Source: Xanthomonas sp. DAR 35659 (GTDB taxonomy: Bacteria > Pseudomonadota > Gammaproteobacteria > Xanthomonadales > Xanthomonadaceae). Taken from it: a stretch of 64,000 nucleotides of DNA. The position numbers and the translations under genes are program-made. Location: contig NZ_CP162488.1 in assembly GCF_041242975.1 (NCBI RefSeq), forward strand, positions 2,346,001-2,410,000, given 5' to 3'. Positions 63,812 through 64,000 of this stretch are shown in pieces; position 1 is the stretch's first letter; every line of letters begins with the position of its first letter. The notes under the pieces were generated by a model. That model saw nothing but the letters and a program-made list of their open reading frames with translations, had not been told where the DNA came from and did not search any database.

Positions 63812-63924
63812 CCGCGATCGGCGCCGCGCCCAGCCCGTTCCGGCCTGGGGGCGGGGAAAGCAAAACCGGCTGCGGCGGGGCCGCGCCCGGTTCTCAAGAC
63901 CACTACTGAAGCATCGGAGCGATG

Positions 63925-63943
63925 CTGTATAGTAAAAATACAG
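63925..63943. promoter_or_regulatory. CTGTAT-N7-ATACAG palindrome near window end
   Basis: A perfect 6-bp inverted repeat with AGTAAAA in the centre, in an AT-rich pocket upstream of the window end. It probably belongs to the promoter of the next gene. The spacing does not fit the CTGT-N8-ACAG LexA box. Confidence 0.4.
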
Positions 63944-64000
63944 CCGCGTCCCGCTGAACCTGCTGCCGGGTTAAACGACGTTGGAAAATCCCTATTTCAT

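Larger units (their letters stand above)
38306..64000. mobile_element. Integrated genomic island / integrative conjugative element in guaA (right end not in window)
   Basis: The border is the guaA stop codon, next to a P4-type integrase. Contents are mixed strand and composition: HicA-like pair, AlpA regulator, IS3 element, iron-uptake cassette, RadC, DUF932 and a large ParB-like protein. The last three are typical conjugative-element backbone genes. No relaxase or type IV secretion gene is in the window, so mobility is inferred. Confidence 0.85.

Noticed and set aside
63925..63943. LexA (SOS) box
   Set aside because: The palindrome has 11 bases between CTGT and ACAG rather than 8.
1..64000. 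CRISPR array
   Set aside because: No regularly spaced repeats with unique spacers were seen; repeated DNA is explained by REP, GGGAATC and island modules.
1..64000. tRNA or rRNA genes
   Set aside because: No cloverleaf with the conserved T-arm sequence or rRNA motifs noticed on either strand.

Overview
The window looks like a Xanthomonas (Lysobacteraceae) chromosome. The core is very GC-rich and has the expected gammaproteobacterial order for this family. It also carries two intergenic repeat types typical of the group: GTAG-type REP palindromes and tandem GGGAATC-like blocks. No rRNA or tRNA gene was seen.

Positions 1-38305 are ordinary core genome. In order they hold: an RND efflux pump (5' end missing); a TraB-family protein, an acetyltransferase and the agmatine-to-putrescine enzymes AguB and AguA on the minus strand; rpmJ; cmk-rpsA-ihfB-lapA-lapB; the lipid-carrier sugar transferase, WbpM-like dehydratase and galU of surface polysaccharide synthesis; a minus-strand beta-oxidation set (TetR regulator, fused dehydrogenase/hydratase, thiolase) under a PsrA-like operator; ndk-rlmN-pilF-rodZ-yfgM-bamB-der; mobA-moeA-moeB; a Kef-type antiporter; a small alpha/beta hydrolase; folD; guaB; guaA.

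From 38306 to the end the window lies in an integrated island that starts directly at the 3' end of guaA, a known integration hotspot. A P4-type integrase comes first, followed by a probable HicA-like toxin with an HTH partner and an AlpA-type regulator. The far end (RadC, DUF932, large ParB-like protein) is typical backbone of an integrative conjugative element. The other end of the island is not in the window.

Two accessory cassettes sit in this backbone, and each is flanked by imperfect direct repeats of backbone sequence. Cassette 1 (about 41345-48663, between repeats 41062-41344 and 48664-48948) carries a betaproteobacterial-looking dihydroxy-acid dehydratase, two small unknown genes, a TonB-dependent siderophore receptor, a Fur-family regulator and an AraC regulator. 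Cassette 2 (about 51233-57100, between repeats 51001-51232 and 57101-57333) carries an IS3-family element, a small gene apparently broken by it, an M24 peptidase, a ModE-like regulator, and a divergent FAD monooxygenase/LysR pair. Next to cassette 1 is a roughly 445-residue protein of unknown function that may have a nuclease-like core.

The most interesting structures are the two direct-repeat-flanked cassettes, the long GC-rich intergenic module repeated ahead of several unrelated island genes, and the Fe-S enzyme plus iron-uptake cargo.
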